A DNA stretch of 57,656 bases from Zychaea mexicana (taxonomy: Eukaryota > Mucoromycota > Mucoromycetes > Mucorales > Lichtheimiaceae), in assembly GCF_025766255.1 (NCBI RefSeq), contig NW_026516859.1, forward strand, positions 1 to 57,656, read 5' to 3'. Shown here piece by piece: positions 46,386-57,084 of the stretch. The notes below the pieces were generated by a model. It saw nothing but the letters and a program-made list of their open reading frames with translations, was not told where the DNA came from and did no database searches. How positions within the stretch are numbered: position 1 is the first letter of the stretch; every line of letters starts with the position of its first letter. A program made the position numbers and the translations under genes.

Positions 46386-47317
46386 TGTAATACTCACATC
46401 TTTTGGTCCCTATGATGTATTGACAGGTACGTGTATCTTTGGTTCTAAGAGGGAATAGAGGGAATTAGTATATTGCCAATCATATTCGACGCTTGCTTAC
46501 ATATCATATTTTCTATGCTTTACCTAAAACGTCCCTCTTTTCTTGAACACGAACTCCTTTACAACGCATGGCTGAAAGAGCCAACAACATAATACCTTTG
46601 ACTGATCCTGCCTATATATATATTAGCACATCGTTGAAAATATAGCACGAATGCACTATAGCAAAAAAAAGCATACCCATTAAGAACCACAGGTACAATA
46701 TTAGCTGGCCTTCATCGTTCAATGATTGTTCATTCCATCGTGAATTGTAACCGTGTGTCGAAATGCCAATGTCCTATGTCAAAGTGCACGATGCCTAAGA
46801 GCGAGATCTCAAGAGACCGGTGTTTAAGCAAAGCTACTTCATAGTGTATAGCTTTGAACTTTTTGTCCCCCTTTTCTTCTCTTTAACCCTTGGATCGTCC
46901 CCTGCTTCAAATGGCCATTCCATTACTGCATCTTGTGTTGAGATCTTTGCAGTAGAATCGTCAGTGTGTTTGTAAAAGGATCCGTGCTTTGTCCCGCCAG
47001 TACTTTGTTGTTGTCTTTTCCCTTCGTCTTTGTTTTTTTTTCAAGTGTCTGCTGTCAAATTGTTCTCCATTCTATTCAATGGCATTTCTAACTTGGCTCC
47101 AAGCACTTATCTTCAATGACCGTGTATGTCTTTTCTTAGTGATTGTGTATTGATTGTTAATGACCAGTACTTCTTTTTTTTTTGCGGTTTGTGAATAAAT
47201 GGCGCTGTTCACAGCACTGACGCACCACACGCCGTGACTCTGAAATTGGAGTTTAAAATTTTGGGTTTTGGGGGGGGACTCCCCTCTATTAAAATGGGGT
47301 GGACATAAGGGTTTTGT
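46386..47317 (+). repeat. MULE-2 right terminal inverted repeat
   Basis: It is the pair of 42530-43460. The CTTTTGGTCCCTATGATG block marks the inner end. The outer end reads GGACATAAGGGTTTTGT just before the duplicated GTTAAGCGC. Confidence 0.88.
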
Positions 47318-48603
47318 GTTAAGCGCGCATAGAATAAAAATGTTCAATCTAAGGTTGTTGGCATGAGAGGTCGTACAATTGTGCAAGCCAGAGAATATAT
47401 CCGTGGTCGTTTGGATGAAATCATGTACGAAAAAGATAAGGAGAACTTTACATCGATTTTCCAGTCATTCCTTGGTGAAATGGAGAAAACGCAGCCATCC
47501 TTCCATGTGTATTTCGTACGCGAATGGGTTGACAGTCTAGGTGGCAGTGGATATCAGCGTTGGGCGGCGTGCTTTCAACCAGAAGTATACACCAATATGC
47601 AAACGAATAACTACGTCGAAACCTGGCATAATCAGTTGAAGACAGAATATTTGAAACGCAAACGCTTGCATCGACTTGATGTTTTGCTTGAAATTCTTTC
47701 TTCTGATGTGGCGTTTGATATCTTTAAAGAGGTAAAACGGCTACTTGCGAATGTTGGCAAAATGGGTCCTTATAAACACGCTATGCGTAAAGAAGAACAA
47801 GAAGCCGAAAAAGTGAATCGTGCAGAGCTCCCATCAAAAGTCCATGTGGTATCTGCTACGAAGTACACGGTTCAATCCTTTGTTGATAGCAGCACTACTT
47901 ACAATGTAAATCAATTTTTCATATAGTCATTTGCATGTTTAATTTCTTATTCTCATTACTTACTTTATATACTATCTATTCTAATAGGTTATTTCACATA
48001 ATAGCCAAATCATTTCTTGCTCGTGTTCAAAGTTTGCTAGATCCTTGCTCCCATGTAAGCATATGTTTTTGGTAGAACAGTATGTAAAAACCGGTACTGT
48101 ACGTCCATCTATAGCCACCCAGCAATATTGGATCGAGCATGCTACTGAATCAACGTCTCAAGCACTGCCGCACCAAGGTCAGCGTATTCCAACACCAACG
48201 GATGAGCTTAAGGATGTTTGCCAACAGATATCACAGGAAACAACAGCAATAAGGCGCCTTCTGGAGAAATACACCGTTCAAGATGGGCAAGCTGATTCTG
48301 TTGATGCTGTAATGGCCCAAATGACCAAACTTGCTGAAGATGCATCGAGCGTCAAAACCCAACTAAACAACATCCTATCCCTACCATCTAATGCCAACTT
48401 CCACCGTCAAAACAATTCTTGATCACCATTTCCTTTATTTCATCTTATTATCTATAAATATATTGTATAAATTATCAGCCACTATATAAAGTATCACCTA
48501 TCTTTGCTTTCATAAAGTACTTACAATACAAACGATGAAAGACAATCCTACTCTTTTCTTTTGTCCCTCCTATATCCAACCACTGATACTATCCTTTGAG
48601 GGA

Positions 48604-48890
48604 GCACGTTTCCAGGGCTATAAAATAAGTGCAGTATATAACATAACATAGACTGCTCAATAGCATAATGGATGTGCATCCCACCCATTCTTTCATAAGA
48701 TCTGTGTACCCATTAGCTGCACCAATATCTTTGTTGGTTGCTGAAATAAAAGAGGCGGTATGATAGAGCAAGGAACAGTAGTAATATTAGACACTTGTGC
48801 ACCCTTTATAATTATAAAAACTTAGAAAACACTTGCAGCACTTACCATCAGCATTGTAGATTACAATAAATAAGCCTTGACCATTCCTTG
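48604..48890 (-). other. Segment present only in the right arm
   Basis: The left arm joins CCCTC directly to the CGAATGCCAAACGGG block (about 40975-40995). Here about 287 bp intervene. On the minus strand the segment has a good donor (GATGGTAAGT near 48846) and an acceptor (TTTCAG near 48741) between two short open frames, so it may be a piece of a real gene. It is either an insertion here or a deletion in the left arm. Confidence 0.55.
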
Positions 48891-49743
48891 AGATGGCGAA
48901 TGCCAAACGGGTTGGACATTGTATGTGTTTATACGCGATGTATGGAAACGAGTATTGTAAAAGTATTTGCACATCAAGTACCAATACGCCGTAACAAGTT
49001 CTTGTATGTTTTTCGTCGTTCATCAAGGGCCATTGACATTTGGATTATTGAATGGTGGAAGCGTCGACGTCGATGGTAAAAGGAATCGGTAAAATGCTCG
49101 TGTGTGTTTGGAGCAAGAACAAAGACAATAAAGGCCTTCGTTTTTACCGCAATGCTATACCAACAAACACACACGCGTGCACACACCTATGTATATCCAA
49201 TATATACGTTCGTTCTTACCTCCATCTCACTGCATATATTATAATTAAGTGTTGAGTCCAACTTCATCTCGAATCGCTGTTACAGTTGTGTCTATGGGAA
49301 TTGATTTGAGCAGGTTTGACAGTGACCGTTAGTATAAAAGTACAGATGCTTATTTCTGCCGCAAATCGTAATTGCTCTCCCTGTGCTATTTAGCTATCGC
49401 TCCCCATTCTCAATGAGCTTTACGATTTACAAATGCACTTTTATAATTACCTTGTCTCAAGATAAATGGCACCCCATGTAGTTACAATGCTTTTTTTTTA
49501 ATCGCTGACAAAACATATACTACTGTACTCAATTTTTTCTCCAAGTCCCTTTATTCTGTGCCTGCTACCCTTCACCTATCTGACTTTCAAAAAAATTGAA
49601 AACTGGGGGGGGGGGCAAAGTTAAAGTTGGGGCAGAATAAGGAACTTATGCTTTATTTTATCCTAATCACTCTCCTCATGCTTTCTTCGCTTCGCTCGGT
49701 TTGTGCTTCGCACATAGGTTGACACTATGCTTATTCCCTGTCT

Positions 49744-51010
49744 TAATTACTCTACCAATGCTTTCTTCGCTGGGCGGCGAATAATAGCTGATAGGTGGAA
49801 TATTGTTTATTTTTATGATAAAAGTAGATAAAATAGAAGAAAAATAGAGGGTATATTTTTCTTTCGATATTTTATTGTTGCAAGTGACAGTTTCCTTTTA
49901 TATCGATGCGAGCGAGCCACCATGGAGGCCTCTGAGAAGCCCTCTTTTAGAAGGAAAATAGAAAATGTATCTTCCATTACTACATTGGGGTATGGTATTC
50001 TCTGTTCAGAGCGAAATGAGAGCAACTTATAAGTATGAAAAAAATGAGAAAAAAGAAATGTGGTTGAATCGCCATAACAATTATATGAGTAGATAGCTAA
50101 GATGTGACTTAATTAGTAGGATCTTTAGTAGGGCACTGTAGGGTGTTTAGTTGACGAGAAACCCCTTTGAGAAAATAATTCTCCAAAAAAAGTCATCAGT
50201 TACTATGTAAAGTAATAATCTAGAGATGTGACTGCTAATTTTGATCCTACCAATGACTGCACAGCATTTGATTGATATAACAGAATTCTTATCATAGCTC
50301 TGTAGTACATCTCATTGGCTAGTAATAGCTCTGAGAATAAAGTTTTCTCAAGAAAAAAAGCCTATATACTATGTGACTGCTATTGCCGTTTTGTTATGTT
50401 GTTGCCATATATGATAGATACATGTACTGCACTTTACAGCACTGTAGCTACAATATTGCACCTTCTAGAAGTCTTAATCCACCTTAAATAAAGCTACTTT
50501 TAGTGATTTTTATACATCCTCTTATGTAATGTCTAAAATACGCAATGTGACTGTCTTCAGTAAAAACATATATAGATGTATATACATCATCTGTATATGC
50601 CTACAAAGTTTTATAGTAATAGCATTAATAATAGATGAGCTATGATCTATAGAAGGAGAGATATTTAAGGATGGAGTAACTAAAAAACACCTATATACCA
50701 ACGCAAAGTTTTGAAAAAACTAAAGCATATATGTCTGCTATTGCTTAGTCCGGTAAAACGATTAGCCGTTGGGAAAACCAATTACCCATCTATTTCCTTT
50801 TTAGGAAGTCACGTGATCTAAGCCACTTAGCAAGTCCGCAGGAAAACGTTTAGCCGTTGGGAAAACCTTATCCCCTCTATTTCCTTTTTAGGAAGTCATG
50901 TAATCTAAGCCACTTACTAAGCCCCAAGGGGTGACTATAAGAATTTACCCAGTGGCTCAGTGGCTTGCTAAGTGGCTTAGATCACGTGACTTCCTAAAAA
51001 GGAAATAGAT
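49744..51010 (-). mobile_element. Repeat C, right arm copy
   Basis: It is the inverted counterpart of 38882-40139. One of its CACGTG units is mutated (about 50895, CATGTAAT). The small frame at 49813-50025 matches those at 39864 and 56809. Confidence 0.7.
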
Positions 51011-51076
51011 AGGTAATTGATTTTCCTGGGCTACAGTAAAAGCAGATATGTATACTTAATTTTTTAAAATCTTTGC

Positions 51077-51157
51077 GTTGGTGAAGTGGTCTAATGCACT
51101 AGCCTTATGTCCTACTTTTAGTAGAAGGCGCGAGTTTAAATCCCCCTTTTACCAAAC
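51077..51157 (+). other. tRNA-like sequence, right arm
   Basis: It is 81 nt and almost identical to the reverse complement of 38735-38815 (one C-to-T in the D-loop side, TAATGCAC). Box A is intact and box B degenerate. Confidence 0.45.
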
Positions 51158-51745
51158 TTTAGTGTAAATGTTTTTTGAAAAACTGGTTTTTGCTGTTATC
51201 CAACCAATTCTGATTATTTTCATATAAATAATATACCATCAGATGCAGCTTTTTTTCCTCGTTCCAATAAGTATAAAAGTATAAACCTAAAAAAAAGTGA
51301 CGGGTCTCACACTACCACTGTTCTGCATCTTCATAATCCCCCTACAGCCCTTGCTTCAAAAGATCATATGTACTTTTCATACTGCTCTCTTACAAACATA
51401 TGTAAAGTGCCGAAAAATGCCGCTCTTATATATATAATTTGATGTCATGCCGAAACTAGTTGGATCCAAAAAAAAGGATGCTACAATGCATTTTTATATA
51501 TAAAAACATTCTCAGTGTATTACAAAGCAGTACATGTTTTACGATGCTGATAGAATGCATTTTTTTTTCATTGTTGTAAATGACTAATGCGATTAAGTAG
51601 AGATTTGAAAAGCTAGGGACAGTGTAGGAGCAACAACCCCTGAATTATTAAAGACGACCCCGTTCAAGGGAAGCTTTTTCTTATATAAAAGTGAATTCTT
51701 TTGAGGTTAATCTTTTATCTACATTCGCTTTTTTGTTGATGCATA

Positions 51746-54700
51746 ATGGCAAGCAATAGACGTATGGTTGCTTGCTACTATCGAATGTACAGTAGGTCAA
51801 ACCTACGGGGTTATGAGTTGGTGACAAATCGAGTACGGCAAAACCACGATGAGCGTGATCACGTTGTACTAAGAGGCGAGACACAGCAGGATAGTATTTT
51901 ATAAGCTACTTTTCCAAGCATCAGTATGGTAATAATGATATTTGACTTCGAATATAGTGGCTAGTATGATCGCTCTCTATGAATCCTTGAGCAATAACAC
52001 GTCCCGATCATCAGTTGGCAATGGCATAACCATAGATAGTACTAGTGAATCCAGTGTTTTCCCCCTCTACTAGCAGGCAATTCTAACGCGGATATGGACG
52101 ATTATGGTGATGATACGATGGATATTGATGATGGCAACCCCCCTTCTCCTATTCATCCTTTGTCTCCAGAGTCCCTTTCACTTCCCTACCCTCATCCTCA
52201 AGGTATGATAAGTTGTTGAGTAGAATTGTTGATAGATCGACTAATAACGAATTATCTCTAAATGTAGCTGTCAATGCCAACCGCAGAATACCTCTCACAT
52301 TGAGGATAACATATTCGAAAACGGTGGTGATAGCGATAGTGAGACTGTGGTTGGTGCTCATGCTCGTGTATTGGATGCGGACGACATTGAGTGGGGATAC
52401 AGCAACGCGGAAGACGATATAGTCGATATAACAGGAGGTCAGTTCCTAAAGGACAATTTTATTATATTCACTTGCATAGTAATACTAAATAAGTGTTTCT
52501 TAAAAAAAGATATCACTTACCTCGATAATTCAGCATCAGAAAGAATGCTACTTCAGCATTATCGACATCCAGTTGCACTCGTCCTCGTTTTCCTTGTCTT
52601 GTTCCAGTTGTATTTTTTTTCTGAGCATATTTCAGGCATAGTTATCGAGTTTTTCTCAGTCCTGCTTACAGATCTCCTTGGCCCGGATGCCCATATCCCT
52701 CGTTCACTTGCTACCCTGCATAGTATAATATAGCTTCTCTGTCTTAACAGACAACATCATCTTATATGTGTCGTGTTCCCGGTGCCACAGTCTCTACCTG
52801 AAACGATCCGACGATTGCACCACCGAATGCACCAATGACGACATTCGATACCAAGGATTGTGCGGCACCAGATTGTTCAAAGCATTAAGAGTCGCCTATC
52901 TCCAGTAAAGGAATTTATGTACCAGCCCTTGGCTGCTAGTATACAGAGGCTTTTCAAGCGACCAGGGTTCGAGGCAAAAATTGAACAATGGCGTTCCCGC
53001 ACACGATATGAAAACAAATTTTTTGACATCTATGATGGCGATATGTGGCGTGGTATCCTTGATAGAAGTGGTGCCCCATTCGTTTCTTTATATCATTCGT
53101 TGTTGTTGACGCTTAACGTTGATTGGTTTGGTCCGTTTATCAATTCTATGTACTCGTGCGGTGCTCTATACTTAACTGTCAACAACTTGCCGCAGTCAGA
53201 GCGCTTTCAAACAGAGAATGTAATCCTTGTTGGTATCATGCTAGGTCCAAGTGAGCCAAGTACATCCGATATGAATCATTACCTTCGTCCACTGGTTGAT
53301 GAATTGTTGGAGTGGTATAATGGAAAAAGGATCAGCACCTACAGCAATCCAACAGAAGGCGCTCTTGTCCGGGTAGCTTTGCTCAACAATGCATGCGACA
53401 TCCCTACTGCTCGAAAAACTAGTGGATCCACGTCCCATGCAAGCCTCTGTGCTTGCCATAAATGCCTTCGCCAGTTCGCTGTCTTTGAGGGTACATCGAG
53501 TATAAACTACTCTGGTTTCGAAGTCGATGATTGGGAGCTACGCACGAAGGAAGGCAATTTGGGTGATGCCACTCGATGGAAATATGCTGCTACTATAGCT
53601 GCTCGGCGACAGATCGAACGTGAAACTGGGACGAGATGGTCAGAGCTTCATCGCCTACGCTACTTTGATCCCATTCGTTGTACTATTATCGACCCAATGC
53701 ATAATTTGTTCCTTGGTACTGCTAAACATATGACAAAACTTTGGATCGAAGATGCGCATCTGACAAATCGAGATCTGAAGGAAATGCAAACGTAAGTTTT
53801 AGTAGCAGTTCTTTATTGCGTTTGTTGCTATCGTTGTTAATAGATGGATGTCATGATCTTGTTCTGTGAATGACCATATACCTAGACTGGCTGATGGCAT
53901 TGTCCTCCCACCCGACTATGTTTCCTTGAAGCGTAAGATCGAAAGTGGTTTTTCGTTCATGACTGCTGATGATTGGAAGTCATGGTGCCTAGTGTATTCA
54001 CCTTTTGTGCTGCAGGGACACCTCGAAGATCGTTTGCTTCAGAATTGGCTGCTTTTTGTCAATGCATGCCGTTTACTAGTAAAGCCATCGATTACTAAGA
54101 GCGAGGTCGATTTAGTACACGCAAATTTGCTGAATTTTTGCACTGGTGTTGAAGACTGGTATGGCGCAGAAGCAGTAACACCAAACATGCACTTACATAT
54201 GCATCTGGATATGACGATCCTTGATTTCAGCCCCTTGTACGGCTTCTGGCTCTTCAGCTTTGAGAGATACAATAGGTATCTGAAAGAGATCGATACAAAC
54301 CAGAAGGGGTCTTTCGAAGTGACTTTCATGAAACGGTTTCTGCAAAAGACTGGTGGGTGTGATTTTCTTTACTGTTTTGAAGGTCGATTCCAAGACCACC
54401 CACATCACTTTGAATATTTAACTTGTTTCCTTGATTATATTCAACCCATCCAGCAAACTTCTGACGTTGACCCACTTCGATTTGACATTCATGGGTTCTA
54501 CTTATGGTCAACGGGCACAGAAGAAGCGACAGGATCTGAGCCATTGCCCCCAAGCTCTTACCCTCTGAAAACTGGACCGACCGCGACCATGCCTGACACA
54601 TTATATGAATATCTGTATGAATTCTACGATCATGTATACGACCAAGCTTTCGACCATTTCCGGTACCCCGTAACTGGCTTGGGAATTGTTAGCAATTATT

Positions 54701-54960
54701 ATCAGAAGATCAAGACAGTTGACATCATGGGTAAGACTTACCAGAGCATGGCAGCACGATCTCAGCGAGGAGCGTATGTACAAGTTCTGTACGAATCAGG
54801 GCAACATAATACTAGTCCACAGCTACCGCTAGTTGCATAGCCATGTGAAATACAGTATTTCTTTCAGCATGTGTTGACTATAGATAGTGTGCCAACAGAG
54901 CATGTATTTGCATTTGTACGATGGTATGCTTCGCGCGACGATGATGTTCCTCCTCCCTCC
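51746..54960 (+). pseudogene. Plavaka-type (CACTA/Tnp2) transposase, right arm copy, C-terminus cut by E2
   Basis: Exon 1 starts at ATG 51746 (MASNRRMVACYY, with G-x-ELV and H spacing like Plavaka N-termini). An acidic exon lies near 52080-52440, then a hydrophobic stretch, then the zinc block VSCSRCHSLY...C...CG (about 52770-52865). After a one-base frame change the core is open at 52860-53795 with FDIYDGDMWRGIL, LLTLNVDWFGPF, PLVDELLEWYNG and CHKCLRQF. An intron-like gap (53790-53870) leads to the open C-terminal region 53866-54840. A TAG at 54838 precedes EHVFAFVRWY, and the gene stops at 54960 against E2. This copy has a better core than the left one but lacks the last 65 or so codons. 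Confidence 0.85.
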
Positions 54961-55882
54961 GTGGGATGTACAGTACTAAATTGGCTATAAATTTACAATA
55001 GTTTTTGATAAATCTAATAAATTGCTTACTGCCATATTAAATTATATCATCCATTTTGATATTTTATCAATTTTATGACATCATGTGACCAAAATCATGT
55101 ATTCAATGATTATAAAAATTGAAAATCCATAATATAAACAAAGAACGACCCAATGGATATAACAAACTATACACCACTGATTACAAATGAAGTAAACCCA
55201 ATTATTGCAAATTATTGGCAATTCCTAGAATGGAATTGGCCTACTGTACATAATAAATATAAACATAGAACTGATTTGAAACATATTAAATTCATAGAAA
55301 AAATTAAGGATGAATTGGTATGTAAATTAGGTTATGTTGCTGTATTTTATTTTCTAGTAGTTTTATATACAAACAAGGAATATCCCGGACCTTACTTTAA
55401 AATTGAAAAAGGATTGTTTTTATTATATCATTTAGTCTCTGGAGTATGTGGTGAAAAATTTGAAAAATACTTACCACATAGCACATTTCATACATTTTAT
55501 AAAAAGTTTTGGATGGATGAGGACAACTACAAATGAATCAATAAAATAGTAAATGATTCAATGAATAACATGTTTTCATCTATCAAATTACGTATTCTAT
55601 CTGCTAGAAATCATAATCCCGACTTATTTAAACATGTAACAGTTGTATTGGATGGTCATGATTCAAGAATTAACTATGTAGATACTGAAATTGACCACTT
55701 TCAAAGAATGTATTCTTATAAATTTAAGAAGAATAGAATACGTACCCAATTTGTTAGTGATATGAATGATATGATTATTTATACTTCTAAAAGTGACTTT
55801 TGTTCTGATAGCTCAGATGGTAGCATGTTTTTAAACATGAAATTATTTAAATATATACATGAGAATGACATAATGGCAGTTG
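54961..55882 (+). mobile_element. E2: AT-rich DDE element, cut by repeat C
   Basis: The Plavaka sequence ends at CTCCCTCC and a new AT-rich sequence begins GTGGGATGTACAGTAC, resembling the start of E1. A promoter-like AT-rich leader of 190 bp precedes the transposase. The element is broken at 55882 by repeat C and its other half is not seen in the window, so its right end is unknown. Confidence 0.75.
55153..55882 (+). pseudogene. DDE (DDE_Tnp_4-like) transposase of E2, truncated
   Basis: The start MDITNYTPLITNEVNP aligns with the E1 gene from 4071. The frame is open to a TGA at 55533-55535 (E1 has AGA for Arg there), then open again through LDGHDSRINY and SSDGSMFLNMKL to IMAV at 55882. The third acidic motif (DGGY in E1) and everything after it are lost to repeat C. 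It keeps Trp and Asp codons that are stops in E1, so it shows the ancestral state. It would have been a nuclear DNA transposase. Confidence 0.8.
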
Positions 55883-57084
55883 GGGTGACTGTAAGAATTT
55901 ACCCGGTGGCTCAGTGGCTTACTAAGTGGCTTAGATCACGTGACTTCCTAAAAAGGAAATAGATAGTTAATTGGTTTTCCCAACGGCTAAACGTTTTCCC
56001 AGGGGCTTGCTAAGTGGCTTAGATCACGTGACTTCCTAAAAAGGAAATAGATAGGCAATTGGTTTTCCCAACGGCTAATCGTTTTCCCGGACTAAGCAAC
56101 AGCAGACATATATGCTTTAGTTTTTTCAAAACTTTGCATTGGTATATAGGTGTTTTTTAGTTACTCCATCCTTAAATATCTCTCCTTCTATAGATCATAG
56201 CTCATCTATTATTAATGCTATTGCTATAAACCTTTGTAGACATATACAGATAATGTATATACATCTAAATATGTTTTTACTGAAGACAGTCACATTGCTT
56301 ATTTTAGACATTACATAAGAGGATGTGTAAAAATTACTAAAAGTAGCTTTATTTAAGGTGGATTAAGACTTCTAGAAGGTGCAATATTGTAGCTACAGTG
56401 CTGTAAAGTGCAGTACATGTATCTATCATATATGGCAACAACATAACAAAACGACAATAGCAGTCACATAGTATATAGGCTTTTTTTCTTGAGAAAACTT
56501 TATTCTCAGAGCTATTACTAGCTAATGAGATGTACTACAGAGCTATGATAAGAATTCTGTTATATAAATCAAATGCTGTGCAGTCATTGGTAGGCTCAAA
56601 ATTAGCAGTCACATCTCTAGATTATTACTTTACATAGTAACTGATGACTTGAGAATTATTTTCTCAAAGGGGTTTCTTGTCAACTAAACACCCTACAGTG
56701 CCCTACTAAAAATCCTACTAATTAAGTCACATCTTAGCTATCTACTCATATAATTGTTATGGCGATTCAACCACATTTCTTTTCTCTTATTTTTTTCATA
56801 CTTATAGGTTGCTCTCATTTCACTCTGAACAGAGAATACCGTACCCTAATGTAGTAATAGAAGATACATTTTCTATTTTCCTTCCAAAAGAGGGCTTCTC
56901 AGAGGCCTCTATGGTGGCTCGCTCGCATCGATATAAAAGGAAACTGTCACTTGCAACAATAAAATATCGAAAGAAAAATATACCCTCTATTTTTCTTCTA
57001 TTTTATCTGCTTTTATCATAAAAATAAACAATATTCCACTATCAGCTATTATTCGCCACCCAGCGAAGAAAGCATTGGTAGAGT
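55883..57084 (+). mobile_element. Repeat C, third copy, inserted in E2
   Basis: It starts GGGGTGACTGTAAG and runs collinear with 38955-40139, with two CACGTG-bearing units at about 55935 and 56021. It ends GCATTGGTAGAGTA, the same point at which the arm copies change. The small frame 56809-57021 differs from the arm copies only by a few replacement changes. No clear target duplication is seen, since E2 does not resume at the right. Confidence 0.75.

Larger units (their letters stand above)
42530..47317 (+). mobile_element. MULE-2: Mutator-like element with 0.9-kb inverted repeats
   Basis: It is 4788 bp and flanked by 9-bp duplications GTTAAGCGC. The long terminal inverted repeats are 42530-43460 and about 46386-47317, starting AAAACCCTTATGTCC (the right end has two extra outer bases, AC). 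Between the repeats lies one three-exon transposase gene without stops. It was inserted into the MULE-1 transposase gene. The long and similar repeats plus the intact gene suggest recent activity. Confidence 0.92.
41529..48422 (+). pseudogene. MULE-1 transposase, split by MULE-2
   Basis: The 5' part (41529-42529) reads MDMHKMGN through a zinc-rich N-terminus, then the MULE core in shifted frames, including FICLDATYDVSQYPG (42245-42290), FTIDRDFAEDNA (second Asp) and IQHCLWHVKR. The sequence resumes at 47327 after MULE-2 with RGRTIVQAREYIRGRLDE, QTNNYVETWHNQLK (catalytic Glu region) and an exon 47980-48422 with a SWIM-like ISCSCSKF...PCKHMF motif. Stops include TAG and TGA near 41868-41895 and a TAG at 47330 where the MULE-2 protein has Trp. 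It is closely related to MULE-2, about half identical by eye. Inactive. Confidence 0.88.
48568..54960 (-). repeat. Right arm of the 20-kb inverted repeat
   Basis: It is the reverse complement of 34949-41022. It is about 320 bp longer, mainly because of an extra segment at about 48604-48890. The outer end at 54960 is where E2 has entered the Plavaka gene. Confidence 0.9.

Noticed and set aside
48888..49255. Arg- and Trp-rich frames in the inner arm as a gene
   Set aside because: No family is recognised, the frames conflict between strands and the two arms do not preserve one reading frame.
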